Of a stretch of DNA of 64,000 bases, positions 35,863 to 44,328 are shown one piece after another (position 1 is the first letter of the stretch; each line of letters starts with the position of its first letter). The DNA is from Roseobacter fucihabitans. GTDB taxonomy: Bacteria > Pseudomonadota > Alphaproteobacteria > Rhodobacterales > Rhodobacteraceae. The notes below the pieces were generated by a model that saw nothing but the letters and a program-made list of their open reading frames with translations, did no database searches and was not told the DNA's origin. Position numbers and translations under genes: made by a program. The DNA is taken from positions 3,068,501 through 3,132,500 of the forward strand of contig NZ_CP143423.1 of the NCBI RefSeq assembly GCF_014337925.2. The letters run 5' to 3'.

Positions 35863-36429
35863 CTAGGGGCACCTCAGCCCTTCATCCGAAATGTCGTTAA
35901 ATGTGACTGCGAAGGAGTCATAGGTTTGTGCTCTCAGGCAGCCAAGCTCCACCAAACGGCATTGCCTGGCGAAGACCTTCACGGAAAGCTCGCGGCTGTA
36001 TTCGCCTGCCATGACTCGCTTGACGGTCTTCAGCAGGTTAGAGCCGATGCTGCTGTCGTTTTCGAACTGCTCGCCACAATAATGGACCCGGATCCCGGCA
36101 CGAGAGCAGACATGCTCGTGACAGGCCCCTTTATCAGCATCCTGAAGCTGGCCCCAGCGGCTGACGTCACAGACCAGAATGGCCCTGAAATCAGCCTGGA
36201 CTGTTCGGACCTCGACCATCAGGTTCTGCAGCGCCTCGCGGCCGTACAAGCGCAATCCGAACCGTCCGGAGTCGTCAAAGACGCGCAGGATCTGCAAACC
36301 CCGGACGGAAGCAAAATTCCGGATTATGTCGAGCTGGTTCTCGGTCGAGCACTTCTGGTGATCGGTCGACATCCGCACATAAACTGGGATTGCACCACAA
36401 TGCTCAGATGTGGCCAAAACCGGCCACAA
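35863..36429 (-). pseudogene. Serine recombinase (resolvase/invertase) N-terminal remnant
   Basis: The frame reads VYVRMSTDHQKCSTENQLDI, with the catalytic Ser in RMSTDHQ, then FDDSGRFGLRLYGREALQNL, AILVCDVSRWGQLQDAD and LLKTVKRVMAGEYSRELSVK, the catalytic domain of a large serine recombinase. After RLVELG the sequence loses the family and runs into the IS3 end; the whole C-terminal DNA-binding part is missing. Several residues in conserved blocks are odd (CDVSRWGQ, GIRVHYCGEQ). It is a cut and decayed integrase-like gene, probably from a former island. Confidence 0.82.
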
Positions 36430-36546
36430 CTACTTGCCTCCTGCTTCCTTCCACAAACTTTTACACAGGGATCACACCTAACTTTAGGTTGCATTTTTCA
36501 GATTTTTTGGTTAACATTTGCTATTCTTTGATTTATTTGGCTTGGT

Positions 36547-37551
36547 TTGGATGTGAATTTCCGGAACCGCTTTCATTTTTATACTCTGGTGTTGGCATTT
36601 GCGATTATCCCCCCGCAGAGCCACGCAGATTTGTTAATTTACCACTTTGATGTGGAAACCGGGGATTCCACCCTGATCATGGATACTGTGTCCCGCCGGA
36701 GTTTGCTTGTCGATGCCGGCGACAGAGGATACGGGCGAAATATTCTGGTGCCAGAGCTGAAGAAACTGGGCCTTAACCAAATCAACTACTTTTTGGCGAC
36801 ACATTACGATGCGGATCACATCGGTGGTTTTCACGAGCTGATCGATGAGGGCATTCTGTTCACGGAGGCTGTTTTTGATCGAGGTGGCGTCACCAGTCGA
36901 ACCGAAACGACGGCAAAAGGGAACAAGACGGAATACGGGACCTATATTGAATACGCCTCCTCACTCAGAACGACACTTCGGCCCGGATGCGACAAGACGA
37001 TCGACTTGGGCCCGGATATCTCCGTCATGGTCGTGGCCGGTGCGGGCGAATTTCTGAAAGAAACTAAACCGTCCTGCGTTCTGGACAGTATTTCCATACC
37101 CAAGAACAAGGACAACGATCTGAGCATCGCTCTGGTGATCTCAATCGGCAACTTTTCGTATTTCATCGGTGGGGATCTGACGGGTGGCGGCAACGGCACG
37201 AAAAAGATGGAGCCGCTGGTGGCCCGTGCGGTGGGGGACATTGACGTTCTCAAGGTGAACCACCACGGCTCGGAAACCAGTTCAAACGAAGATTTTCTGC
37301 GGTTTCTGTTGCCCGAGGTGGCCGTGATTTCCATCGGCAATGGCGGGCGGAACCTGAAGTATCGCTTGCCACGACAGTCAATTTTGGACCGTCTGTCGGA
37401 TTTGGAAAGTGACCCCACCGTTTTTCTCACCAACAGCGGCGAAGGTGGTCGCTTGTCCGACAGCTATGTCGAGGATCGCCATATTATCGTATTCTCGGAT
37501 GGCGAGAGTTATCACGTGAACGGCATCATTTATTCAGCGAATGACAACTAG
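36547..37551 (+). CDS. Secreted ComEC-like MBL-fold protein
   Basis: A protein of about 333 residues with a signal peptide (LVLAFAIIPPQSHA) and a metallo-beta-lactamase fold of the ComEC/Rec2 C-terminal type. It has H86-x-D88-x-D90-H91 in THYDADHIGG, GGDLTGG and VNHHGSETSS; the middle contains PKNKDNDLSIALVISIGNFS. No ATG is in frame; TTG 36547 or GTG 36553 would start it and no clear ribosome site is visible, so the start is uncertain. It stands 27 bp before the membrane-protein gene. ComEC-type domains act on DNA or nucleotides, but a secreted stand-alone form has no assigned role here. Confidence 0.82.
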   Translation: MDVNFRNRFHFYTLVLAFAIIPPQSHADLLIYHFDVETGDSTLIMDTVSRRSLLVDAGDRGYGRNILVPELKKLGLNQINYFLATHYDADHIGGFHELIDEGILFTEAVFDRGGVTSRTETTAKGNKTEYGTYIEYASSLRTTLRPGCDKTIDLGPDISVMVVAGAGEFLKETKPSCVLDSISIPKNKDNDLSIALVISIGNFSYFIGGDLTGGGNGTKKMEPLVARAVGDIDVLKVNHHGSETSSNEDFLRFLLPEVAVISIGNGGRNLKYRLPRQSILDRLSDLESDPTVFLTNSGEGGRLSDSYVEDRHIIVFSDGESYHVNGIIYSANDN

Positions 37552-37578
37552 GAATTCGAACGTTTTGAGGAGCGCGCA

Positions 37579-38535
37579 ATGACAGACCAACAGAACAGCA
37601 TTCCCGACCAGCCCGAAACGGAAACCGGATTCATGAGTATCTTTCGCCGCAAAGCTGGGCGCGAAATTAACATCACCGAAAAGCTGCTGGATGACGTCGG
37701 CCTATTGGCCCAGCATGGCGTGCGCACAGGTCGGGTGCCCGCCGACGTCAGTTTCCAAGATATTTATAACGCCCGCATTCAGTGGGAGACCAAAGGCGAA
37801 CTCTCACCGCAGGAAATCGGACTTCTGGTGGAGGCCTACCAAAAACTGCAAAGCCAGTTCGCCAATGTCACCCCCGACACCCTGAGCGCCACAACGCCGG
37901 AAAAAGAGGGTAAGATGCAGACCAGTCCAGCTGGCCGATATCTGTTCAAACTATGGATTACCGTCATCGTGATGATCGTGATGGTTCTGTTGTCCAATTT
38001 CCTGCAGTTCTACCACGATTTCAACTTGACGGATTTTGAGGAGGAATGGGAAGACTGGGACTATAAAGTCAGTTACGCTTATCAGTTTTCGCAATATATG
38101 GAGCCCTTCGTTTATGGGACGCTTGGCGCGTTGGCGCATATGTTGAGGGTGACGGCCCGGACGCTGCGAGATCGGGAATTTGACCCCAGTCGTGCGCCTG
38201 AACACATTAATCGCATCATTCTTGGCACGCTGAGCGGCGGTGCCATCATCCTGTTTATTGCACAAATAACCGACGAAGACGGTCAGCTCCTGCAAATCTC
38301 GGCGGCCGCTCTGGGTTTTATCGCCGGGTATAGTGTGGATTTTCTGTTCCAGACAATTGACAGGATCGTAGAGGCCATCTTGCCACAGGTTGGTCTTTCT
38401 ACAGTTCAGTTGCGCCAGAAGAATGCTCGCAACCTCGACCTTCTGGCTCAATATCGGGACCTGCTCAACACCGAGACCGACGCTGCGAAGAAAGAGCTTC
38501 TAAAAGACGTCGTGTCTGACCTGAAGCGCCTGTAA
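37579..38535 (+). CDS. Four-helix membrane protein, partner of the MBL protein
   Basis: A 318-residue protein not matched to a known family. Residues 1-119 are soluble and acidic. Hydrophobic segments lie at about 122-143, 176-192, 211-230 and 237-258, separated by a very acidic loop (TDFEEEWEDWDYK, 151-163). The C-terminus (270-318) is charged and helical (LRQKNARNLDLLAQYRDLL). GAGGAG precedes the ATG. It follows the secreted MBL gene by 27 bp, so both are likely one operon. The soluble-plus-membrane make-up could be an exported effector with a membrane sensor or carrier; this is speculation. Confidence 0.8.
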   Translation: MTDQQNSIPDQPETETGFMSIFRRKAGREINITEKLLDDVGLLAQHGVRTGRVPADVSFQDIYNARIQWETKGELSPQEIGLLVEAYQKLQSQFANVTPDTLSATTPEKEGKMQTSPAGRYLFKLWITVIVMIVMVLLSNFLQFYHDFNLTDFEEEWEDWDYKVSYAYQFSQYMEPFVYGTLGALAHMLRVTARTLRDREFDPSRAPEHINRIILGTLSGGAIILFIAQITDEDGQLLQISAAALGFIAGYSVDFLFQTIDRIVEAILPQVGLSTVQLRQKNARNLDLLAQYRDLLNTETDAAKKELLKDVVSDLKRL

Positions 38536-39061
38536 ACCGCGAGACCAGTCCGGTGCAGGCCGCCAAACCTAATAGCTTTGGGTGCCTTTTTGGACCGGGA
38601 TATCGATTTTTGGCAATTTATTGATGCGTGGCAACAGAAAACGGGGGAATTCGGGGCGAAACTGACGCGCAAAAAACGAAGGCATGTCAATCAACGCGGC
38701 GCTGCGAACCCATCGTGATGCGCCGATCCGATTGTCGACGCGGCAACACCTGATCACGCCGAAAAAATACCGCGGAGCTTGCCCAAAAGCTGGCAGGGCC
38801 GACCCCGCGCTTGGCCCAATGGACCTCGTTCAACGGGTCCGTCAAATCGGACCCAAGGCAATTTTGGGACGCTTTAGCCACAGTTGTTGAATGTAATGGA
38901 CGACCGTTTCGGGCCGTCCTCAGCCCCTGAGCACGATTCATTCAAAGTCTGGAGTGACTTCAGATTGGCATCTCAACGGACATCACGCGGGAACAGATAC
39001 GGCTTGGGCAAATGAGCTTCGACATTTTTCCAATGCTTGAAACCACATATTACGGGGGCAG
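38536..39061. other. 526-bp stretch without a recognisable gene
   Basis: Several short open frames occur on the minus strand (for example 38569-38757, ending NKLPKIDIPVQKGTQSY), but none has a ribosome site or a family match. A GC-rich hairpin (GGACG...CGTCC, about 38898-38919) lies 140 bp beyond the fmdB stop and could end that operon. Nothing else was seen. Confidence 0.4.
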
Positions 39062-39391
39062 TCAGTGCGAGATCATCCAGGGCCGTTTCGTCGGGAAAGA
39101 CTTTGCGCCATTGGCATGATGCAGGGTCTTGGAGGGGCGTGCTTTGGAAGACGAACAGCATGAACACCCCGGCCCATGACTGGACCTTTTGGGGCTGTCG
39201 GCGCTGCGTTCATTTGTTTCATGCGCACGACGCGTACCGCCCGACATGACGGCAAGCCTCGGTGCGTTCAATAAAACGCGGGGCGCGCTGCTGGCGCATT
39301 CCGGGCACTCACAGGGCACATTGAACCGCTCCAGAGTGGCGAAGGCGGTAAAGGGACCGCAGTCCTCGCAATAATAGTCATATAGAGGCAT
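39062..39391 (-). CDS. fmdB: FmdB-family zinc-ribbon protein
   Basis: A 109-residue protein with the FmdB zinc ribbon: MPLYDYYCEDCGPFTAFATL then VPCECPECASSAPRV, giving two C-x2-C pairs. The tail is Ser/Cys-rich (GPGCSCCSSSK). FmdB was named from the formamidase locus of Methylophilus, where it was proposed to regulate fmdA. AGGAG lies 6 bases before ATG 39391. It is the last gene of the amide operon, 59 bp after fmdA. Confidence 0.85.
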   Translation of the reverse strand: MPLYDYYCEDCGPFTAFATLERFNVPCECPECASSAPRVLLNAPRLAVMSGGTRRAHETNERSADSPKRSSHGPGCSCCSSSKARPSKTLHHANGAKSFPTKRPWMISH

Positions 39392-39450
39392 GTCCTGCTC
39401 CTTGTTGTTTGGGGGCCGGGCGGCTTGCATCAAACCGCCCGTTGTATTTT

Positions 39451-40680
39451 TCAAAGATCCGGCGCAATCGGCATATCAACGGAGCCATCGAGATATTTCT
39501 TCGGGCCATCGGCGTTGGGCATCATGTCCCATTCGAATATATCGTTCGGCAACCAAAGCGTGGCACAAGCGTTGGGAATATCAACAACGCCGGAAATGTG
39601 CCCCTGCACTGGGGCCGTTCCGAGAATGGAGTAGGCCTGCGCGCCAGTGTAGCCAAATTTCTTCAAATACTCTATGGCGTTAAGGCAAGCCTGCCGGTAG
39701 GCAATATGTACATCAAGGTAGTGCTGCTCACCACTCTCATCGACAGAAATCCCCTCAAAAATCAGGAAATCATCATATTGCGGCTTGATCGGAGAAGGTT
39801 TGAAGATCGGGTTCTTGACCCCGTATTTCTCCATGCCAGCCTTGATGACCTCAACCTTCAGATGCAGCCAACCGGCCATTTCGATGGCCCCGCAGAAGGT
39901 GATCTCACCGTCACCCTGGCTGAAATGGAGGTCCCCCATCGAAAGGCCTGCGCCGTCCACATAAACGGGGAAATAGATCTTGCAGCCCCGGCTCAGATCC
40001 TTGATGTCGCAGTTCCCGCCATGTTCGCGCGGGGGCACCGTGCGGGCGGCTTCCATGGCGGCCTTGTCACGTGCATCACCCTGCATGGCACCCATATGCG
40101 CGCTTTGTGTATTGGGCAGCGCAGCCAGCGGCGGTACACGCTCGGGGTCGGTGTTGAAAAGCTTGGTCTCGCGGCTGTTCCACATGTCCAGCATCTTGCG
40201 ATCCGGCAAACACCCGATCAGGCCGGGGTGGATGAGCCCTGCGTATTTCACGCCAGGCACGTGGCGGGATTTGGTGAACATGCCGTCGAAATCCCAGATC
40301 GATTTCTGTGCCGATGGGAAGTGATCGGTCAGAAAACCACCCCCGTTGTTCTTGGAAAAGAAGCCGTTAAAGCCCCAGTTCATCTCTTCCTTGGCACCGA
40401 TGTCCAGAATTTCGACGACCAGCAGATCGCCCGGTTCGGCCCCTTTGACGCCAATGGGTCCCGAGAGGTAATGCACCTGTTCAAGTTCCACATCGCGCAC
40501 ATCGGAGGCATCATCGTCGTTTTTGATCTGCCCGCCGGTCCAGTCGTAGGTTTCGATCTTGAAATCATCGCCCTGCTCAACCCAGATGTTGATGGGAATG
40601 TCAGGATGCCAGCGGTTGTGGATATTCTCGTTCGTGTGCGGGCTTTCGCTGAGATCCACAGAAATTAATGTGTCTGCCAT
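39451..40680 (-). CDS. fmdA: Formamidase
   Basis: A 409-residue enzyme of the acetamidase/formamidase family that hydrolyses formamide to formate and ammonia in the cytoplasm. Family stretches are ESPHTNENIHNRWHPDIP, LVVEILDIGAKEEMNWGFNG, HVPGVKYAGLIHPGLIGCLP and DLSRGCKIYFPVYVDGAGLS followed by MGDLHFSQGDGEI. AGGAGAGG lies before the ATG. It is co-directional with the ABC genes, 33 bp after the second ATPase. The formate produced may link to the molybdenum-dependent formate dehydrogenase implied by fdhD. Confidence 0.93.
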   Translation of the reverse strand: MADTLISVDLSESPHTNENIHNRWHPDIPINIWVEQGDDFKIETYDWTGGQIKNDDDASDVRDVELEQVHYLSGPIGVKGAEPGDLLVVEILDIGAKEEMNWGFNGFFSKNNGGGFLTDHFPSAQKSIWDFDGMFTKSRHVPGVKYAGLIHPGLIGCLPDRKMLDMWNSRETKLFNTDPERVPPLAALPNTQSAHMGAMQGDARDKAAMEAARTVPPREHGGNCDIKDLSRGCKIYFPVYVDGAGLSMGDLHFSQGDGEITFCGAIEMAGWLHLKVEVIKAGMEKYGVKNPIFKPSPIKPQYDDFLIFEGISVDESGEQHYLDVHIAYRQACLNAIEYLKKFGYTGAQAYSILGTAPVQGHISGVVDIPNACATLWLPNDIFEWDMMPNADGPKKYLDGSVDMPIAPDL

Positions 40681-40713
40681 GGTGTAGGTCCTCTCCTTCT
40701 TAGTTTCTTGACG

Positions 40714-41403
40714 TCAAACGGATAGAAATTTCGATACGCGGTCGGCGTCGATGCCATCGCGGGGGCTGTCATGGACAAAACTCCCGTTCTCGATCACGAT
40801 CACCCGGTCAGCCACGTCCAGCGCAAAGCTCAAAACTTGTTCTGACACGACGATCGTCAGGTTTTTCTCGTCGCGAATGCGGCGCAGGGTGCGGGCCATT
40901 TCGCGGATGATCGACGGCTGAATGCCCTCAGTTGGCTCATCAAGCAAAAGCACCTTCGGCGCGCTTGCCAGAGCGCGTGCAATGGCCAGCTGCTGTTGTT
41001 GACCGCCAGAAAGGTTGCCCCCCCGGCGCGACTTCATTTCCAACAGCACCGGAAAGAGTTCGTATATGTCCTCGGGGATATCCTTGGAGCCTGTCGTCGT
41101 AAGCCCGGTTTCGATGTTTTCGCGCACGGTCATGGAGGAAAAGATCATCCGACCCTGTGGCACATAAGCAAGCCCCGCGGCCACGCGCTGGTGCGGTTTC
41201 ATGCCATAAACAGAGGTTTCGCCCACCCGCGCGTCGCCGTCCCTTTCGGGCAGGATACCCATGAGCGTCTTCATCAGCGTGGTTTTGCCCATGCCATTGC
41301 GACCCATTATGGCGACAATCTCGGCTGGTTTCACGTCCAGGTCGAGACCGTGAAGCACTTCGGATTCGCCATAGGCCGCGCGGAGATTCTTGATCGAAAG
41401 CAT
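40714..41403 (-). CDS. Amide/urea ABC transporter ATP-binding protein (UrtE/LivF type)
   Basis: A 229-residue ATPase. Walker A is GRNGMGKTTLMKTL, the signature is LSGGQQQQLAIARALAS and Walker B is VLLLDEPTEGIQPSI. Architecture matches the second ATPase of branched-chain amino acid/urea importers. It works with its neighbour ATPase on the two permeases. It is 12 bp from the first ATPase gene. Confidence 0.92.
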   Translation of the reverse strand: MLSIKNLRAAYGESEVLHGLDLDVKPAEIVAIMGRNGMGKTTLMKTLMGILPERDGDARVGETSVYGMKPHQRVAAGLAYVPQGRMIFSSMTVRENIETGLTTTGSKDIPEDIYELFPVLLEMKSRRGGNLSGGQQQQLAIARALASAPKVLLLDEPTEGIQPSIIREMARTLRRIRDEKNLTIVVSEQVLSFALDVADRVIVIENGSFVHDSPRDGIDADRVSKFLSV

Positions 41404-41415
41404 GGAGGCTCCTTT

Positions 41416-42165
41416 TCAGTGGCCGAGATAAACTTCGATGACCTTGGGGTCGTTTTGCACCCGTTCCATGGAGCCCTCAGAGAGGGTCTTGCCCTGGTGC
41501 AATACGGTCACGCGCGTCGCGATATCGGCGACAAATCCCATGTCGTGCTCGATCACAATCACCGAACGGTCCTTGATAATCGTGTTGAGAAGTTCCGCGG
41601 TTTTCTTGCGCTCAGCCACAGACATGCCCGCAACGGGTTCATCCAGCATCAGAAGTTCGGGGTCCTGGATCAGCAACATGCCAATTTCGAGCCATTGCTT
41701 TTGCCCATGGCTCAGAAACGCGGCTTTCTCATCAAGCAATGCCTCGAGGAAAATCGTCTTGGCGATCTCCTTAATCCGTGACCTGACCGCGTCGTTACGA
41801 CGAAACGTCAGCGCGCCAAAAACGCTGTAACCATGCGGGTAGGACAGCTCCAGATTTTCGAAAACCGTCAAGTCCTCGTAAACCGAAGGTGTCTGGAATT
41901 TGCGCCCGACACCGGCATGCACGATCTGATCCTCGCGCATGCTCAAGAGTTCCTGACCCTTGAAATTGACGGACCCGCTGGTCGCCATGGTGCGCCCGCA
42001 GATAAGGTCAAGCACGGTTGTCTTGCCGGCACCATTTGGGCCGATGATGACGCGGCATTCATTGGGCTCAACATAAAAGCTGAGGTCATCGACCGCCTTG
42101 AACCCGTCAAAAGAGACGGTCAGCCCTTCGACGGAGAGAACGAAATTGGGGTTCTGGTCCAACAT
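41416..42165 (-). CDS. Amide/urea ABC transporter ATP-binding protein (UrtD/LivG type)
   Basis: A 249-residue ATPase. Walker A is GPNGAGKTTVLDLICG, the signature LSHGQKQWLEIGMLLIQDPE is of the UrtD/LivG type (SHG instead of SGG), and Walker B is LLMLDEPVAGMSVAE. ERKKTAELLNTIIKDR follows. Located between the permease and the second ATPase with 11- and 12-bp gaps. Confidence 0.92.
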   Translation of the reverse strand: MLDQNPNFVLSVEGLTVSFDGFKAVDDLSFYVEPNECRVIIGPNGAGKTTVLDLICGRTMATSGSVNFKGQELLSMREDQIVHAGVGRKFQTPSVYEDLTVFENLELSYPHGYSVFGALTFRRNDAVRSRIKEIAKTIFLEALLDEKAAFLSHGQKQWLEIGMLLIQDPELLMLDEPVAGMSVAERKKTAELLNTIIKDRSVIVIEHDMGFVADIATRVTVLHQGKTLSEGSMERVQNDPKVIEVYLGH

Positions 42166-42176
42166 GGGTCTGTCTC

Positions 42177-43316
42177 CTATTCCGCCGCCGCGCGGGTTGC
42201 GTCGTCAGGCTTGGTTGCGTCGGTCGCGGATTTTGCCAAAAGGCGGTTGATGCGCGGGGCGACATGGTCGGCGTAAAGCCCGGCCAACCCGTTGGGAAAG
42301 AGCATCACGACAGCGATGAACAGACCGCCAAGACCGAACAGCCACAACTCCGGAAAGCTCTCAGAGAGCGAGGTTTTTGCCCAATTCACCAAAAGCGCGC
42401 CATAGACCGCACCGATGATGGACAGACGCCCGCCCACAGCACAGAAGATCACCATTTCGATGGAGGGCACGATGCCGACAAGCGTCGGCGACATAAACCC
42501 GACCTGCAAAGTGAACATGGCCCCGCCGATCCCGGCAAATGCAGCGCCCAAGCAGAAGATGAAGATCTTGAAGCTTGCAACGTCATAACCGGAAAAGCGC
42601 ACCCGGTCTTCCTGATCCCGCATCGCGATAAGCAGGCGGCCCAGTTTTGATTTGCGCACGAATTGCGCGATGAACAGGCAGATGAAGAGCAACACGCCGT
42701 TGACGTAATAGAGCGTCTCTTTTGCGGCCTCAGTCCGGATGTCCCAGCCCTGCAATGTGCGCAGATCGGTAATGCCGTTCACACCGCCGGTGAAACCCTG
42801 TTGCCCGATGATCAGGATCGTCAGGATCGCGGCGAAGGCCTGGGTGATGATCGCAAAATAAACCCCGCCCACGCGCCGACGAAACATCGCCATGCCGATG
42901 ATAAAGGCGAATATGACCGGCACCGCGACAACCGCAAAAAGGGCAAAAGCGAGATGGCTGAACGGTTCCCACCACCATGGCAAAGCTGTGAGCTGGTTCC
43001 AATCCATGAAATCGGGGATGCCGGGCGTGGATTGGATGGACGTGTTTTCAGGTGTTGAGGCTTCGAGTTTGAGAAACATCGCCATGCAGTAGCCGCCCAG
43101 TCCGAAGAAGACGCCTTGGCCAAGGCTGAGGATGCCACCGGCCCCCCAACACAGCACCAGACCGACCGCGACGAAAGCGTAGGTCAGGTATTTGCCAAAC
43201 AAGTTGAGGCGGAAGCTGTCCAGTGCCAGCGGCAGGACAATGAAGATGATCGCGGCGAGTATGGCAAAGCCAACGATGTCTTGCCGGGTGAACAGGCGGT
43301 TGGAGGCGATGCTCAT
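42177..43316 (-). CDS. Amide/urea ABC transporter permease (UrtC/LivM type)
   Basis: A 379-residue inner-membrane permease. It has the LivM-like GLGGYCMAMFLKL and SGYDVASFKIFIFCLGAAFA blocks, and the EAA-like GLGGLFIAVVMLFPNGLAG near the C-terminus. The N-terminus is helical with SFRLNLFGKYLTYAFVAVGL. Partner of the LivH-type permease next to it (12-bp gap). Together they import short amides or urea, by analogy with FmdE/FmdF and UrtB/UrtC. Confidence 0.92.
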   Translation of the reverse strand: MSIASNRLFTRQDIVGFAILAAIIFIVLPLALDSFRLNLFGKYLTYAFVAVGLVLCWGAGGILSLGQGVFFGLGGYCMAMFLKLEASTPENTSIQSTPGIPDFMDWNQLTALPWWWEPFSHLAFALFAVVAVPVIFAFIIGMAMFRRRVGGVYFAIITQAFAAILTILIIGQQGFTGGVNGITDLRTLQGWDIRTEAAKETLYYVNGVLLFICLFIAQFVRKSKLGRLLIAMRDQEDRVRFSGYDVASFKIFIFCLGAAFAGIGGAMFTLQVGFMSPTLVGIVPSIEMVIFCAVGGRLSIIGAVYGALLVNWAKTSLSESFPELWLFGLGGLFIAVVMLFPNGLAGLYADHVAPRINRLLAKSATDATKPDDATRAAAE

Positions 43317-43328
43317 CTGTCAGGCTCC

Positions 43329-44255
43329 TTATTTGCGCAGCTTGAGGGTGAACAGACCTTGCGGGCGGATCATCAGGATGCCGACGACAATCAGCAGCGT
43401 CAGCACTTTGGCCATCGAACCGGAGAGGAAGAATTCCATGATCGACTGTGCCTGACTGATCGAAAAGGCGCTGGCGATGGTGCCGAGCAGGCTGCCTGCG
43501 CCACCAAAGACCACGACAAGGAAGGTATCCACAATATAGAGCTGCCCCGCTGTGGGCCCGGTCGATCCGATCATCGTGAAGGCGGAACCCGCCACGCCCG
43601 CGACACCGCAGCCGATGCCAAAGGTCAGACGGTCGGTCCAGGCGGTGTTGATCCCGACCGCATCGGCCATCACCCGATTTTGGCTGATCGCGCGTACCTG
43701 CAGACCCCAAGAGGAGCGAAACATCAGATAATAGACGGCCAGCGAGATCGTTACTGCCAGCACCATGACAAATATGCCGTTGATCGGGATTTCGACCAGA
43801 TCGGTGAGCGGTAGCGATCCCATCATCCAATCCGGGATGCTCACGCCGACTTCGCGCGCACCGAAAACGCTGCGATAGAGCTGCTGCAAGATCAGGCTCA
43901 AACCCCAGGTGGCGAGCAATGTGTCAAGCGGGCGTTTGTAGAGGTGTCGGATCATCGCCCATTCAACGAAAAGACCCAATAAGCCGGACGCGAAGAATGC
44001 GATGATCATTGCGACAAAGAAATACATGCTAAAGAGGCCAGGCAGATAGGCCTCAAACAGATTGGACGTCAGATAGGTCATATAGGCGCCGAGGATCATG
44101 AACTCGCCATGCGCCATGTTGATCACGCCCATTTGGCCAAAAATGATGGCCAAACCCAAGGCCATCAGCACGAAGACCGAGAACAGAATAAGGCCGGCGA
44201 AGCCCTGCATGGCGAAAATCGCGCCTAGTTCGCTCATTGAGTAGTCGGCAAACAT
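43329..44255 (-). CDS. Amide/urea ABC transporter permease (UrtB/LivH type)
   Basis: A 308-residue permease with about eight helices. The family motif GQMGVINMAHGEFMILGAYM is in the first third; QNRVMADAVGINTAWTDRL and VVVFGGAGSLLGTIASAF are in the last third. ATG at 44255 preceded by GGAGG is preferred over a longer frame that starts before the hairpin. It follows the binding-protein gene by 73 bp, which contain a strong hairpin. Confidence 0.9.
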   Translation of the reverse strand: MFADYSMSELGAIFAMQGFAGLILFSVFVLMALGLAIIFGQMGVINMAHGEFMILGAYMTYLTSNLFEAYLPGLFSMYFFVAMIIAFFASGLLGLFVEWAMIRHLYKRPLDTLLATWGLSLILQQLYRSVFGAREVGVSIPDWMMGSLPLTDLVEIPINGIFVMVLAVTISLAVYYLMFRSSWGLQVRAISQNRVMADAVGINTAWTDRLTFGIGCGVAGVAGSAFTMIGSTGPTAGQLYIVDTFLVVVFGGAGSLLGTIASAFSISQAQSIMEFFLSGSMAKVLTLLIVVGILMIRPQGLFTLKLRK

Positions 44256-44289
44256 CCTGTGCCTCCGTGTCATGTTGGGGGAGAAAGGC

Positions 44290-44318
44290 GGGGGGCGTAT
44301 CCTGGCAATACGCCTCCC
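44290..44318. terminator. Hairpin between binding protein and permease
   Basis: An 11-bp stem (one G-U pair) around a seven-base loop (CCTGGCA): GGGGGGCGTAT and ATACGCCTCCC pair as seen on the plus strand. It directly follows the binding-protein stop at 44329 on the minus strand. It fits a partial terminator or mRNA stabiliser that keeps binding-protein mRNA higher than permease mRNA. Confidence 0.75.
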
Positions 44319-44328
44319 CTTGCGGTGC

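Larger units (their letters stand above)
32796..35871 (-). mobile_element. IS3-family element split by nested insertions; 29-bp terminal repeats
   Basis: The bases 32796-32824 (TGCCCCTAGTTTCCTAGACG...) and the reverse complement of 35843-35871 (TGCCCCTAGATTTCTAGACG...) agree at 25 of 29 positions, so they are the two ends of one IS3-type element on the minus strand. Between them remain only two pieces of orfB (32809-33096 and 34528-34622). An IS110 element sits between the pieces, and an IS1595-type transposase plus a DUF6471 gene replace orfA. No target duplication is seen, and the flanks are an IS66 remnant and a recombinase remnant. Confidence 0.8.

Noticed and set aside
38898-38919. GGACG...CGTCC hairpin as definite terminator of the amide operon
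   Set aside because: The stem has a mismatch, no T-run follows on either strand, and it lies 140 bp from the last stop; mentioned only as a possibility.
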